From: an uncultured Saprospiraceae bacterium
GTDB taxonomy: Bacteria > Bacteroidota > Bacteroidia > Chitinophagales > Saprospiraceae
Reading direction: 5' to 3'
DNA: 64,000 nucleotides
NCBI GenBank assembly: GCA_937981555.1
Contig: CALJOK010000013.1
Span: 1-64,000 of the forward strand
A program made the translations under genes and the position numbers. Every line of letters begins with the position of its first letter. Position 1 is the stretch's first letter. A model generated the notes under the pieces. That model did not search any database and had not been told where the DNA came from. It saw only the letters and a list, made by a program, of their open reading frames with translations. Below are positions 37,384 to 46,454 of the stretch, piece by piece.

Positions 37384-38744
37384 GGATAAAAGAATTGTGG
37401 AACAAAATGATGGGAGAGGGACACGAAAGAACGGTCAAAGCAAAGAAAAATATTTTGCTTTCCATGATTTATAAGGCCTTAGGCATCTTGATTGGATTTG
37501 CGTATTTCCCGATTTCATTAAATTATTTGGGAGAAGAAAAATTTGCAATTTTTTTAATCATGGTTTCAATGGTTGATTGGTTTGCAGAGTTTGATATAGG
37601 AATTGGAAATGGATTACGCAACCGACTTGGTGAGTCATTGGCAGATGATAACGATGAAGAGGCAAAAGGTTTTATCAGTACCGCTTACTTTGCATTGGGA
37701 AGTATTTTTTCGGGGGTTGCATTGATCGCAATTGGTTTGAGTTTTATAATTCCTTGGGCGGATTGGTTGGAAGTAGACCCAACTTTAGATCGACAGATAA
37801 TGATTTTGGCGGTGATGATGTTTGGAGCATTTGCTATCAATTTTATTGGTGCGATGATTCACCAAATATTTTATGCGTTGCAACAAACGGGAATTGTGAA
37901 TTTGTTTGGACTGATAGTGAAGGCATCTTTTCTTCTGCTCATTGTCATATTGATGTACACGACGGAGGAATCATTGATACTTTATGGTGCTGCTAAAACT
38001 TTCACTTTTGCATTTATCCCTTTGGGGATTGCAGTTTATTATTTTTATTTTAGTGAGAACTTAAAAAAGTTTAAGCCTTCGCTGAAGTATGTCAAGCGAC
38101 ATTATTTTGATAAAATGTTTTCTCTCGGTTTTCAGTTTTTTGTGATCAAAATTTCAATGGTCATTATTCACCAAACAAATAATATACTCATTGCTAAGTA
38201 TGTCTCTCCGAAAGAAGTGGTTACTTACGAAGCAGCTTATAAATTTCTCTCTATTTTTCTTTTGGTTTTTGTGATTTTCACAAACCAACTTTGGTCTGCA
38301 AGTGTTGAGGCTTATCGAAAAGGAGATTTGGAATGGATGAGAAACACCATAAAGAATGTGATGAAAATATGGTTAGGAACAGTCTTTATTACTTTTCTAA
38401 TGGTTTTGATTTCTCCTTTGTTTTATAAATTATGGTTAGGCGATAAAGAAATTCCAATGATGATTACTATCGTTGTTGCCATTTCAGTTTCGATTACCAA
38501 TTGGGTGAATTTATTTAATCTTACAGTCAATGGAACTGGAAAAATTAGATTGCAAATGTATGCTTGGATTTTTGCGAGCATTATCAATATTCCATTGTCA
38601 ATATTTTTTGCAACGACAATGGAACTCGGTACAGTCGGAATAGTAATGGGAACAATTGTTAGTATGTTCCCGCTGGCAATTTTGTCACCGATTCAAGTAA
38701 GAAAAATATTATCTGAAAATATAAAAGGAATTTGGAATAAGTAA
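37380..38744 (+). CDS. polysaccharide flippase (Wzx-like)
   Basis: Flips lipid-linked repeat units across the inner membrane. 454 residues with about 12-14 transmembrane segments of the MOP superfamily (FPISLNYLGEEKFAIFLIM near 44; NWVNLFNLTVNGTGKIRLQ near 375). It overlaps the polymerase gene by 4 bp (ATGA) and precedes a glycosyltransferase gene, the classic order of a Wzx/Wzy-dependent locus. Confidence 0.92.
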   Translation: MRIKELWNKMMGEGHERTVKAKKNILLSMIYKALGILIGFAYFPISLNYLGEEKFAIFLIMVSMVDWFAEFDIGIGNGLRNRLGESLADDNDEEAKGFISTAYFALGSIFSGVALIAIGLSFIIPWADWLEVDPTLDRQIMILAVMMFGAFAINFIGAMIHQIFYALQQTGIVNLFGLIVKASFLLLIVILMYTTEESLILYGAAKTFTFAFIPLGIAVYYFYFSENLKKFKPSLKYVKRHYFDKMFSLGFQFFVIKISMVIIHQTNNILIAKYVSPKEVVTYEAAYKFLSIFLLVFVIFTNQLWSASVEAYRKGDLEWMRNTIKNVMKIWLGTVFITFLMVLISPLFYKLWLGDKEIPMMITIVVAISVSITNWVNLFNLTVNGTGKIRLQMYAWIFASIINIPLSIFFATTMELGTVGIVMGTIVSMFPLAILSPIQVRKILSENIKGIWNK

Positions 38745-38808
38745 TAACTACCGAATCTATACGGCTGAGTTTATTTATTCTGGAAATTTCAAATTAAACG
38801 GTTATCGC

Positions 38809-39966
38809 ATGATTTCAATTTTTATTAATTCATTTACATCTGGTGGAGCGGAAAAAGTAGTGCTTACTTTGCTTCAAAAATTTGAACAAAAGAATTTGGA
38901 TTTAGATGTAGTCATAATAGAGAAGGAACAATTTTATGAATTGCCGGAACAAGTTTCAAGTACATACTTAACTCAATTTGATTCGCTTGAAAAAGGGCTA
39001 CTAAAAATCCCTTACCTTTTTATTTGTGCTCCAAAATTGAAAAGACATGTGGAGGAAAATAATATAAAGATTGTTCAGAGTCATTTACCAAGAGCCATCT
39101 TTATCAATGCCTTTGCAAAAATGATTGGGTCAAAACATCATGCGCAAGCGATCATTCATGCTCGTATTAATTTTGAAGATAAACCTTGGATTTATAGGAA
39201 GTTGATCAAATGGATTTATCGAAAAGTTTTATTCCAAATGGATACGGTAATTTCGATTTGTGATGTGATGAAAAATGAACAGGATGAATATTTGTTATTA
39301 AAAAATCATCCCAATCATATGAGAATTTACAATCCTCACAACCTTGCGAAGATCAGAGAAATGTCGAACGAAACGCCAACTGATTTTGTTTTTTCTCCTG
39401 AGAAAAAATATATAATTTGTGTTGGTCGATGGGTAGGTTTAAAAAGATTTGGCGATGTGATTCAAGCACTTAGCCAATTGGAAAATGATAAGGTGGAATT
39501 AATTTTTATTGGAAACGGAGAGGAAGAAATGCCTCTGAAAGAAATTGCAAAAAAACATAAAGTAGAATCTGCTGTACATTTTTTAGGGTATAGAGATAAT
39601 CCATATCAATATCTTTCGCGTGCAGATATTTATGTTTTGTCGAGTGATACGGAAGGTTTGCCAAACATCATAATTGAATCGATGGTTTGTGGAACACCGG
39701 TGATTTCATCTGATTGTATTTCAGGGCCGAGGGAAATTCTTCACCCAACTTCCGATTTAACTTCTATATTAAAAGATAAAATAGAAAAGGGTACTCATGG
39801 AATTTTGTACCCTGTAGGAGAAGTTGGATTGTTGACCAAAGCCATGAATATGTTATTGGAAGATGAGGATTTATGTAATGAATTTATTCAAAAAGGATAT
39901 GAGAGAATGGAAGAATTTGATGATACAAAAATAACACAAAAATATATAGATACTTTTCCTTTATAA
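38809..39966 (+). CDS. glycosyltransferase family 4
   Basis: 385 residues, GT-B fold. N-terminal acceptor half with INSFTSGGAEKVVLTLL; nucleotide-sugar half with CVGRWVGLKRFGDVI (near 203) and the EX7E-type motif SSDTEGLPNIIIESM (near 282). It would add one sugar to the lipid-linked repeat unit on the cytosolic face. 64 bp after the flippase gene, same operon. Donor and linkage unknown. Confidence 0.92.
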   Translation: MISIFINSFTSGGAEKVVLTLLQKFEQKNLDLDVVIIEKEQFYELPEQVSSTYLTQFDSLEKGLLKIPYLFICAPKLKRHVEENNIKIVQSHLPRAIFINAFAKMIGSKHHAQAIIHARINFEDKPWIYRKLIKWIYRKVLFQMDTVISICDVMKNEQDEYLLLKNHPNHMRIYNPHNLAKIREMSNETPTDFVFSPEKKYIICVGRWVGLKRFGDVIQALSQLENDKVELIFIGNGEEEMPLKEIAKKHKVESAVHFLGYRDNPYQYLSRADIYVLSSDTEGLPNIIIESMVCGTPVISSDCISGPREILHPTSDLTSILKDKIEKGTHGILYPVGEVGLLTKAMNMLLEDEDLCNEFIQKGYERMEEFDDTKITQKYIDTFPL

Positions 39967-40140
39967 TTAAGAGAAAAGAAGTAATTAAATAGTTGAATTT
40001 TTAAAAACCAAAATGAATTTCAAATCCTTATAAAAATGCCAACCTTTTTATATCAATAAAAGAAATTTTTAAGACGGTTCTTAATATTCAAAAACAGAAT
40101 TTTGAGTGTGATTTTTTTAGTCGTAAAACTAAAGTATAAG

Positions 40141-41709
40141 TTACCCTCGAATCATTCCATCAATAATTGTCAATCCATCTTGATGATTATACGAATGAAC
40201 TCGATGTAAATTTTTATCCCAATCAGGACGGATATTGATTAAATGTTTTTCTCGATATTCCGTTTCAGAAAGGATTTCAATTTCATTAAAATTAAACCCA
40301 AAACCGTAGACTTTCGAACAATCCTGCGACGGGCGAATTAATTTGCCATTTTCAAAAAAGAGATTTCCAGCAGGACGTGCTCGACGAACATCTGAAACGA
40401 TTGGATTTTGCGGATGTGCAGTCCACTCTGAAGTGAGTGGCGAATCAGCATAAAAAAGATAAAGTTCATCATCCAAACTACCGCCTTCATTTTCAACCAT
40501 ATTGGTGAACATCCACCATTTGTTTTGGTGAAAAAGTAAAGTAGTATCAGCAGCTACAATATTGGTCATGAGATCCATTTTGTGTTGCCATTGATTAGGG
40601 AATTGTGTGCATTCAAAAAGTTGAATGTTACGAGCCGAAAAAGATTCGGGAATCATATATAATTTTTCTTTAAACTCAAAAAGGAAAGGGTAGGAGAGGT
40701 GATAAGGCAATTCTAATACTTTTTGAGGTGGAGTAGTTTTACCATCTTTTAGAATTTCCAAAACAGAAATATATCCTTTCTCTGTAGAAAAAGGAAGTTC
40801 TTCGAGGAAGACAAAATGTTGATCTTCGTGATTCCAAAGAAAAGGATCTGCCCAGAATTTATCTTTAGGAGGAAGGAGTTTTTTGAATTCAGAAAATTCA
40901 CGAGATGGACTTTTTCCTAATCGAAATAACAAAATCCATTGTCGTGTAAATTTAAGATTATCCAATTTTCTTTTAACTAAAAAACCGAAATGTAAAAAGA
41001 GATTTACCACGCATTGGAAGAATGTAGGAGTATTGTTTTTATTTGAAAAATCAAAGGACGAATTGCTATCCTGAGAATTTATTTTTTTAAGAAAATCAAC
41101 TTCGCCTATTTGAAATAACTCTTCCAAAACACGAGGAACAAAAGAGGAAATTTTCCATGCTTGTTCATTTTGTGAAAGAGTTAAGGAATATGCATGAGGC
41201 ATTGACCAAGATTGATAAACAGTTTTTGCAGGATCATTCGCACTTAACTTTATATGCAAGGCAGCAGTAGCCGTTTCTTGTTTTTGAAAAAATGCGGAAT
41301 GTCCGATAAGTTCATCACAAGTTGTTTCAAAGCCTTGTGAACCAAAAGTGTAAAACCAAATTCCTAAACGAGATCTGGAATATAAATGAGCAGGCGGAAT
41401 ATGTTCACTTAGCCAAATGATGACATCAGAATTAATAGAATCATTTGATGAATTGATATCAACCATTTTTACTTTTGGGAAAATTGATTGGATATTTTTT
41501 TCAGAAAAAGCATCAGGTGAAGGCTTAAATAATTTGGCATCTAACTTTCGATGTAGAAGGCAAAGTGAATTTTTAGAAAGAGTAGGTTTTGATTTTTTTA
41601 AAATAAAAAACAAAACAATTTCAGCGGAAGAAGACAATTTAATCTTTTCCAATAAAGTGAATTTCCAAGCTGGGATCTCGAGTGAATCGAGGGCAATAAT
41701 TATTTTCAT
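40141..41709 (-). CDS. GINT1-N-type five-bladed propeller protein (putative glycosyltransferase-like)
   Basis: 522 residues, no signal peptide. The C-terminal half (about 250-500) resembles the N-terminal domain of glucosamine inositolphosphorylceramide transferase 1, a GH43-like propeller: FWADPFLWNHEDQHFVFLEE, LYMIPESFSARNIQLFEC, WWMFTNM, RRARPAGNLF. The N-terminal half is reminiscent of the formyltransferase-like region seen in such proteins but is divergent. It is the only gene pointing left inside the polysaccharide locus. A role in decorating the polymer is inferred from location only. Confidence 0.75.
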   Translation of the reverse strand: MKIIIALDSLEIPAWKFTLLEKIKLSSSAEIVLFFILKKSKPTLSKNSLCLLHRKLDAKLFKPSPDAFSEKNIQSIFPKVKMVDINSSNDSINSDVIIWLSEHIPPAHLYSRSRLGIWFYTFGSQGFETTCDELIGHSAFFQKQETATAALHIKLSANDPAKTVYQSWSMPHAYSLTLSQNEQAWKISSFVPRVLEELFQIGEVDFLKKINSQDSNSSFDFSNKNNTPTFFQCVVNLFLHFGFLVKRKLDNLKFTRQWILLFRLGKSPSREFSEFKKLLPPKDKFWADPFLWNHEDQHFVFLEELPFSTEKGYISVLEILKDGKTTPPQKVLELPYHLSYPFLFEFKEKLYMIPESFSARNIQLFECTQFPNQWQHKMDLMTNIVAADTTLLFHQNKWWMFTNMVENEGGSLDDELYLFYADSPLTSEWTAHPQNPIVSDVRRARPAGNLFFENGKLIRPSQDCSKVYGFGFNFNEIEILSETEYREKHLINIRPDWDKNLHRVHSYNHQDGLTIIDGMIRG

Positions 41710-41788
41710 TGATTACAGTTCGACCGAATTTTTGAAGGTCGTAAAAATAAAAAAAAATGCAAGCTATCTATAGTTTGCTATTACAAAG

Positions 41789-43504
41789 ATGCTACAAACA
41801 AAATTAATTAAAGACAAAGAGGCTGTTGCATTATTGACAACTCCAAGTTTCCAAAACGAATGGAAAAAATTGGCCACTCAATCCGTGGGATTTACTCAAT
41901 TACAAGAAGCTGATTTCTTGACTACTTGGTATTCGAATTATAGTGCCATTTTCTCCCCTATTTTTATTTTTTCTCACAATGAAAAAGATGAAATGGTGGG
42001 GCTAATTGCTTTAGCATGGAACAAAAAAAAGAATTATCTAGTGCATGCAGGAAATGCAGAATATCATGGATGGTTGGCTACAGAAGAGGCAACGATTCCA
42101 TTTTTGAAAGATATGTTCCGTATGGTTATAGATGAATTGAAAGTGGAAAAGTGGTCATGGAATTGGATGCCTTCTGGACTGAATGCGGCAAGCTTGCAAG
42201 CAGCGGCAAGTTCCGAAATGTCTCTCCTCGTGGAAGAAGAAGGTTCACCAATTTGGCAATTAGATAATGAAGAGAAACTGACGAAATTACTTAAAAGTAA
42301 ATCCAATAGATCTAAATTTAATCGCTACAAAAAGAGAGGTGAATATCGTTACGAGATCATCACCGAACCTGATCGAATTCGAGAAGTTTTAGAAATTGCT
42401 CAATACCAATGTGACCTTCGACGAGAGGCAATGAACAATAGTCGGCCATTTGCGGAAGATCCATTTAAGATAGATTTTTGTTCGGAGTTGATGAATCATT
42501 CTAACAAACTTCATGTTAGTGCGATGTGGTTAGACGATCAATTATTAGCCTTTCATATGGGCGTGGAAGATGGAGAGCGAGTCTGTTTTGGAATGGTTAG
42601 TTACGATCCTTCGGAGAGTAAACAATCGCCTGGAACTTTGCTGATTATTGAATTGGCAAAGCATCTTAAAGAGTCTGGATATAAAATTTTAGACATGACT
42701 CCTGGAACAAATTCTTATAAAGATCGGTTTGCTAACTTTTACGAAACGTTGTATCGACCAACTATTCATTTTTCCAAAAAATCTTTCCTCAAAGCGAAAG
42801 TGAAAAAATCTATAGCTACGACTGGGAAAAAGATGTTGGCTATAGCAAAAGTGGATGTACCGACCATGCGAAAGTGGAAAACAAACTTAGGAGAATTACC
42901 TTCTAAATTGAAAAACACTTCTCCAAAAAGTATTTTTTCATCTTTTGGGAATGTATTGTTACAAAAAGATGTTCATTATTTATATGAAATAGATTTAAAA
43001 AACGAGGAAGCATTTTCTACAACATCTACCATCTTGAAGCAACAAGAATATCTTGATTTATTGAACTACCAAGATAACAAGCCTTTTCTGACTCGACGAG
43101 ATTTGTTAATTGTGGCATTAGAAAAATTTGCTAAAGGGGATGTGTTATTTTCGAAAAAAAATAATGGAAAATTACAATGGGTAGGTTGGCTTAAGGAAGT
43201 GAAAGGACAGATGAAATTAGAGGGTTTTTCAGAGGAGATTGAATTTGGTGAAAAAACTCATTTACTTTCTGATTTCTATTTATCGTCTGATGTGGAATCA
43301 GATAATTTTGATGAAAATATTTTGAGAATGTTGCATCAGGTGAAAACATCTGGGAAGGAAAAAGTTTTGTTGTGGGTGAAAAAGAAAGATAAGCTTTCGC
43401 AAAAAAGAATAGAGTCTATGCAAATTAAATCTTATAAAAAATATACATCTTCAAGTGTATTGTATTTCTTCAAGAATAATGATGTGTCAGTTATAAATGA
43501 TTGA
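41789..43504 (+). CDS. GNAT-type acyltransferase, CelD/FemAB-like
   Basis: 571 residues. A FemAB/BioF2-like acetyltransferase domain covers about 20-330, with SNRSKFNRYKKRGEY (near 172), AMWLDDQLLAFHMG and LEL-like YKILDMTPGTNSYKDRFAN at its end. Such proteins are found in cellulose and exopolysaccharide loci and may acylate sugars. The last 200 residues are not recognised. It is divergently placed next to the propeller gene, 79 bp apart, so they may share a control region. Substrate unknown. Confidence 0.8.
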   Translation: MLQTKLIKDKEAVALLTTPSFQNEWKKLATQSVGFTQLQEADFLTTWYSNYSAIFSPIFIFSHNEKDEMVGLIALAWNKKKNYLVHAGNAEYHGWLATEEATIPFLKDMFRMVIDELKVEKWSWNWMPSGLNAASLQAAASSEMSLLVEEEGSPIWQLDNEEKLTKLLKSKSNRSKFNRYKKRGEYRYEIITEPDRIREVLEIAQYQCDLRREAMNNSRPFAEDPFKIDFCSELMNHSNKLHVSAMWLDDQLLAFHMGVEDGERVCFGMVSYDPSESKQSPGTLLIIELAKHLKESGYKILDMTPGTNSYKDRFANFYETLYRPTIHFSKKSFLKAKVKKSIATTGKKMLAIAKVDVPTMRKWKTNLGELPSKLKNTSPKSIFSSFGNVLLQKDVHYLYEIDLKNEEAFSTTSTILKQQEYLDLLNYQDNKPFLTRRDLLIVALEKFAKGDVLFSKKNNGKLQWVGWLKEVKGQMKLEGFSEEIEFGEKTHLLSDFYLSSDVESDNFDENILRMLHQVKTSGKEKVLLWVKKKDKLSQKRIESMQIKSYKKYTSSSVLYFFKNNDVSVIND

Positions 43505-44177
43505 TATTCAATGAATTACCTTTTTTGATACTAATGATGGATGATAGATATTTCCTCTAAGAGAAGAAAGATTTGGTTTGTAAAGGGATTTCCTAGACCT
43601 AAAATAATCATGCAAAATGTAAGACAAAATAGGGCTAAGTTTTTTTTTTCCGAAATTAAATATTACTTTTACACAGAGTTAATTATACTTGAATAAATTG
43701 GGTTTACATCAATACAAAAAATGTCACTTTTAGAGTCTTTACTCTAATTTTATAATAGCATTGACATGAAAATAATATTTATCCCTACCGAGAAAGATTA
43801 ATTATAAGGCTTTATGTTCAACTCAGTTAATCGCAAATACACATACATATAATTGAAATCGAGGAGCTATAAAATTAGAGCCTCATTCGAAACTATGTCT
43901 AGTGTTTAATGCCCCTTTATCCTATACCACACAAATAATTCATTAGAAATTATTGAGAATTTATTCTTCTCAATAAATCTAAACGAAATAAATAACAGAA
44001 TAAGAACAATATCAACTTATGTTCAATTTTGATGATTGATTGGTTTTTTGAAGCCAACTTCGTTTCAGATTAAACATTTATTTTTTAAACATATAAAAAT
44101 AATAATTTTATTAAAAAGATTCCATTTATGGAATAGATTGAGAATCCCTTTTTCTAACAACACTACAAAATTACCAA
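43505..44177. other. intergenic leader before the WcaJ-like gene
   Basis: About 670 bp with no coding frame of note. A perfect 10-bp-arm hairpin lies at 43950-43976 without a T-run. A TACTTTTA motif close to the -7 consensus lies near 43669, which would give a long 5' leader. No known riboswitch is recognised. Confidence 0.4.
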
Positions 44178-45590
44178 ATGATCCCCAAGAAGCAATACCT
44201 AGTTTTTAGTCATATAGTGCTAGAGTTCATTTTATTGAATTTATGTATTTGTGCCGTTTTATTATTAAAGAATCCAGAAGCTGCATTTCAACTCACAGGA
44301 AGTATTCTGGCAAATGAATCATTCCAGTTAGTGATGATTTACAATATTGTATGGACGACAATTGTCTTTTTTAATGGAGATAAAGATTTCTATTTAAGTC
44401 AAAGTAGTCGAAAACGATTTAAGTTTTTAACCATTAATATCTTTTTATTTATTGGCATCATTTCCTCCATTGCCATTTTATTTCAGATTGAATTTTTTAA
44501 TCGAACTACCTTCTTATTACCTATTTTTGTGTTTTCATTTTTAAATTTTTTCCTATTTAGTTTATTGTTTGAATATTATAAAAGGCAAAATAATAATCCT
44601 TTTAATTCAAATGTTTTGATGATAGGAGCAGATAGTCGGAAGTTTGAATTAGAAGATTTTGGGAAAAGGATAAAATCAAAAGGCTATCAAATTGAAGGGT
44701 ATTTACTTGATAATTTGAATGAGAGTAATAACAATGGTCGTATTGATGTTTTAGGCGAACTAAAAGATCTTTCGCAAGTATTAGAAACGAAAAGTGTTGA
44801 TGAAATTTTTATTGCAACTGCAGCTTTAAGAACTAAAAATATAAGTTCAGTTATTTCTAATGCTGACTACCATGGCGTTAGAGTTAATATAGTTCCTGAA
44901 ACACCGATGTATCCTTCCAAACTTTTAAAAACCTATGACCTTGAAGGATTGCCGATTTTTCAACATCGACAAACACCTTTAATGTATGTGCAAAATGCGT
45001 TGTTTAAGCGAGCTTTTGATATTGTCTTTTCTATATTGGTTTTGACTTTACTATCACCTATATTTTTATTGATTGGATTGATGATCTGGTTAGACGGCGG
45101 TTATAATAAGTCTGTTTTTTATAAACCTTATCGGAAAGGAGAAGCAGACGAAAGTTTTAGATGTTTCAAATTTAGAACAATGTCTGAATGTGATAATCCA
45201 AAGACTGGTACTAAATCTACTGTGAAAAATGATCCACGAATAACTCGTATGGGTAAGTTCTTGCGTAAGTACGATTTGGATGAGTTACCTCAATTTATCA
45301 ATGTATTAAAAGGAGACATGAGTGTTGTAGGACCACGTCCACATCGAACAAATCTTCAAAATGATTTTAGAAAAGTAGTTAACGATTATATGGTTCGACA
45401 TTATGTAAAACCAGGAGTGTCAGGTTGGGCGCAAGTGAATGGATGGAGAGGGCCAACACAAACTGATACACAGAAAAAAGAGCGAATTAAACATGACTTA
45501 TGGTATATCGAGAATTGGAGTTTTTGGTTAGATATAAAAATTATATTCTTAACTGTCTTCAGCCGAAAAACTCGACAGAACGCTTTTTAG
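44178..45590 (+). CDS. undecaprenyl-phosphate sugar phosphotransferase (WcaJ-like)
   Basis: Starts each repeat unit by moving a sugar-1-phosphate to undecaprenyl phosphate. 470 residues: four N-terminal transmembrane helices, a CoA-binding-like middle domain (NVLMIGADSRKFELEDFGKR near 150), a re-entrant helix (near 280-300), and the catalytic domain with FRCFKFRTMSE, DELPQFINVLKGDMSVVGPR and WAQVNGWRGPT. Length is normal for the polyisoprenyl glycosylphosphotransferase family. It is followed by a strong hairpin before the DUF4956 gene. Confidence 0.95.
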   Translation: MIPKKQYLVFSHIVLEFILLNLCICAVLLLKNPEAAFQLTGSILANESFQLVMIYNIVWTTIVFFNGDKDFYLSQSSRKRFKFLTINIFLFIGIISSIAILFQIEFFNRTTFLLPIFVFSFLNFFLFSLLFEYYKRQNNNPFNSNVLMIGADSRKFELEDFGKRIKSKGYQIEGYLLDNLNESNNNGRIDVLGELKDLSQVLETKSVDEIFIATAALRTKNISSVISNADYHGVRVNIVPETPMYPSKLLKTYDLEGLPIFQHRQTPLMYVQNALFKRAFDIVFSILVLTLLSPIFLLIGLMIWLDGGYNKSVFYKPYRKGEADESFRCFKFRTMSECDNPKTGTKSTVKNDPRITRMGKFLRKYDLDELPQFINVLKGDMSVVGPRPHRTNLQNDFRKVVNDYMVRHYVKPGVSGWAQVNGWRGPTQTDTQKKERIKHDLWYIENWSFWLDIKIIFLTVFSRKTRQNAF

Positions 45591-45596
45591 AAAAGC

Positions 45597-45638
45597 AATA
45601 AGTTCTTGTTTATATTTATTTATAAACAAGAACTTATT
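45597..45638 (+). terminator. strong hairpin between WcaJ-like and DUF4956 genes
   Basis: An 18-bp perfect stem (45597-45614 with 45621-45638) around a 6-nt loop, starting 7 bp after the stop. No clear T-run follows, so it may be a Rho-type stop, an attenuator or an mRNA stabiliser. Confidence 0.55.
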
Positions 45639-45764
45639 ACTTGCTGAAAATTATGAATCCATCTAAACTTAATATTTACAATAACCAATTTTTTTTTAAC
45701 AACCTTTTTTTAAACCTTAAAAGTCTCTCAAGTTCACGCTTGTGATTTTTTTAAAAACATTCTG

Positions 45765-46451
45765 ATGGATAATCAAAATTTAAACTTTGAAGAGTTTTTG
45801 GCTAACTATGCGCCTGAAATATCTCCAGTTATTTTCCTAGTTAATTTAGTTTTGACTGGATTGCTAGCCTTCATTTTAGGAAGACTTTACGCAAAGTATG
45901 GAAACTCACTTTCTAACAAAAAATCTTTCGCTTCCAATTTTGAACTTATTGCATTGACAACAATGATAATCATTACGATTGTCAAATCATCCTTGGCTTT
46001 ATCGCTAGGATTAGTTGGAGCATTATCGATTGTTCGGTTTCGAGCAGCGATAAAAGAACCTGAGGAGTTGGCCTATATTTTCCTCAACATTGCAATTGGA
46101 TTAGGTTTTGGAGCAGATCAATGGTTGATTACAATCACCGGTTTCTCTTTTATTACTGTGGTCATTTGGCTGAAAAGCATGATCAAACCTGCGAAAGAAA
46201 ACAAGAATTTAAATTTCACTATTCTTTCTGAAAATCACTTAAATATTTCGTTGGAAAAAATTATTGAGACCATCAATCCTTTTTGCAAAGGCTTGGAACT
46301 CAAGCGCTTGGATGAAAATAAAAATTTCATGGAAGCCTCCTTTTTAGTCGAATTTAATGATATGAGTGAATTGAATAAAACTCGAAATGCATTGCGACAA
46401 TTAGATGATTCTATTCAAATGAACTTTTTAGATCACAAAGGAATAATTTAA
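45765..46451 (+). CDS. DUF4956 membrane protein
   Basis: 228 residues with four or so transmembrane helices in the first 135 residues and the conserved DUF4956 stretch LSLGLVGALSIVRFRAAIKE near 75-94, followed by a cytosolic alpha/beta domain of about 80 residues. The family's activity is unknown. Members are repeatedly seen beside VTC-domain polyphosphate polymerases and CotH proteins, as here: the CotH gene begins 3 bp after the stop. Probably the inner-membrane part of that system. Confidence 0.9.
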   Translation: MDNQNLNFEEFLANYAPEISPVIFLVNLVLTGLLAFILGRLYAKYGNSLSNKKSFASNFELIALTTMIIITIVKSSLALSLGLVGALSIVRFRAAIKEPEELAYIFLNIAIGLGFGADQWLITITGFSFITVVIWLKSMIKPAKENKNLNFTILSENHLNISLEKIIETINPFCKGLELKRLDENKNFMEASFLVEFNDMSELNKTRNALRQLDDSIQMNFLDHKGII

Positions 46452-46454
46452 GCG

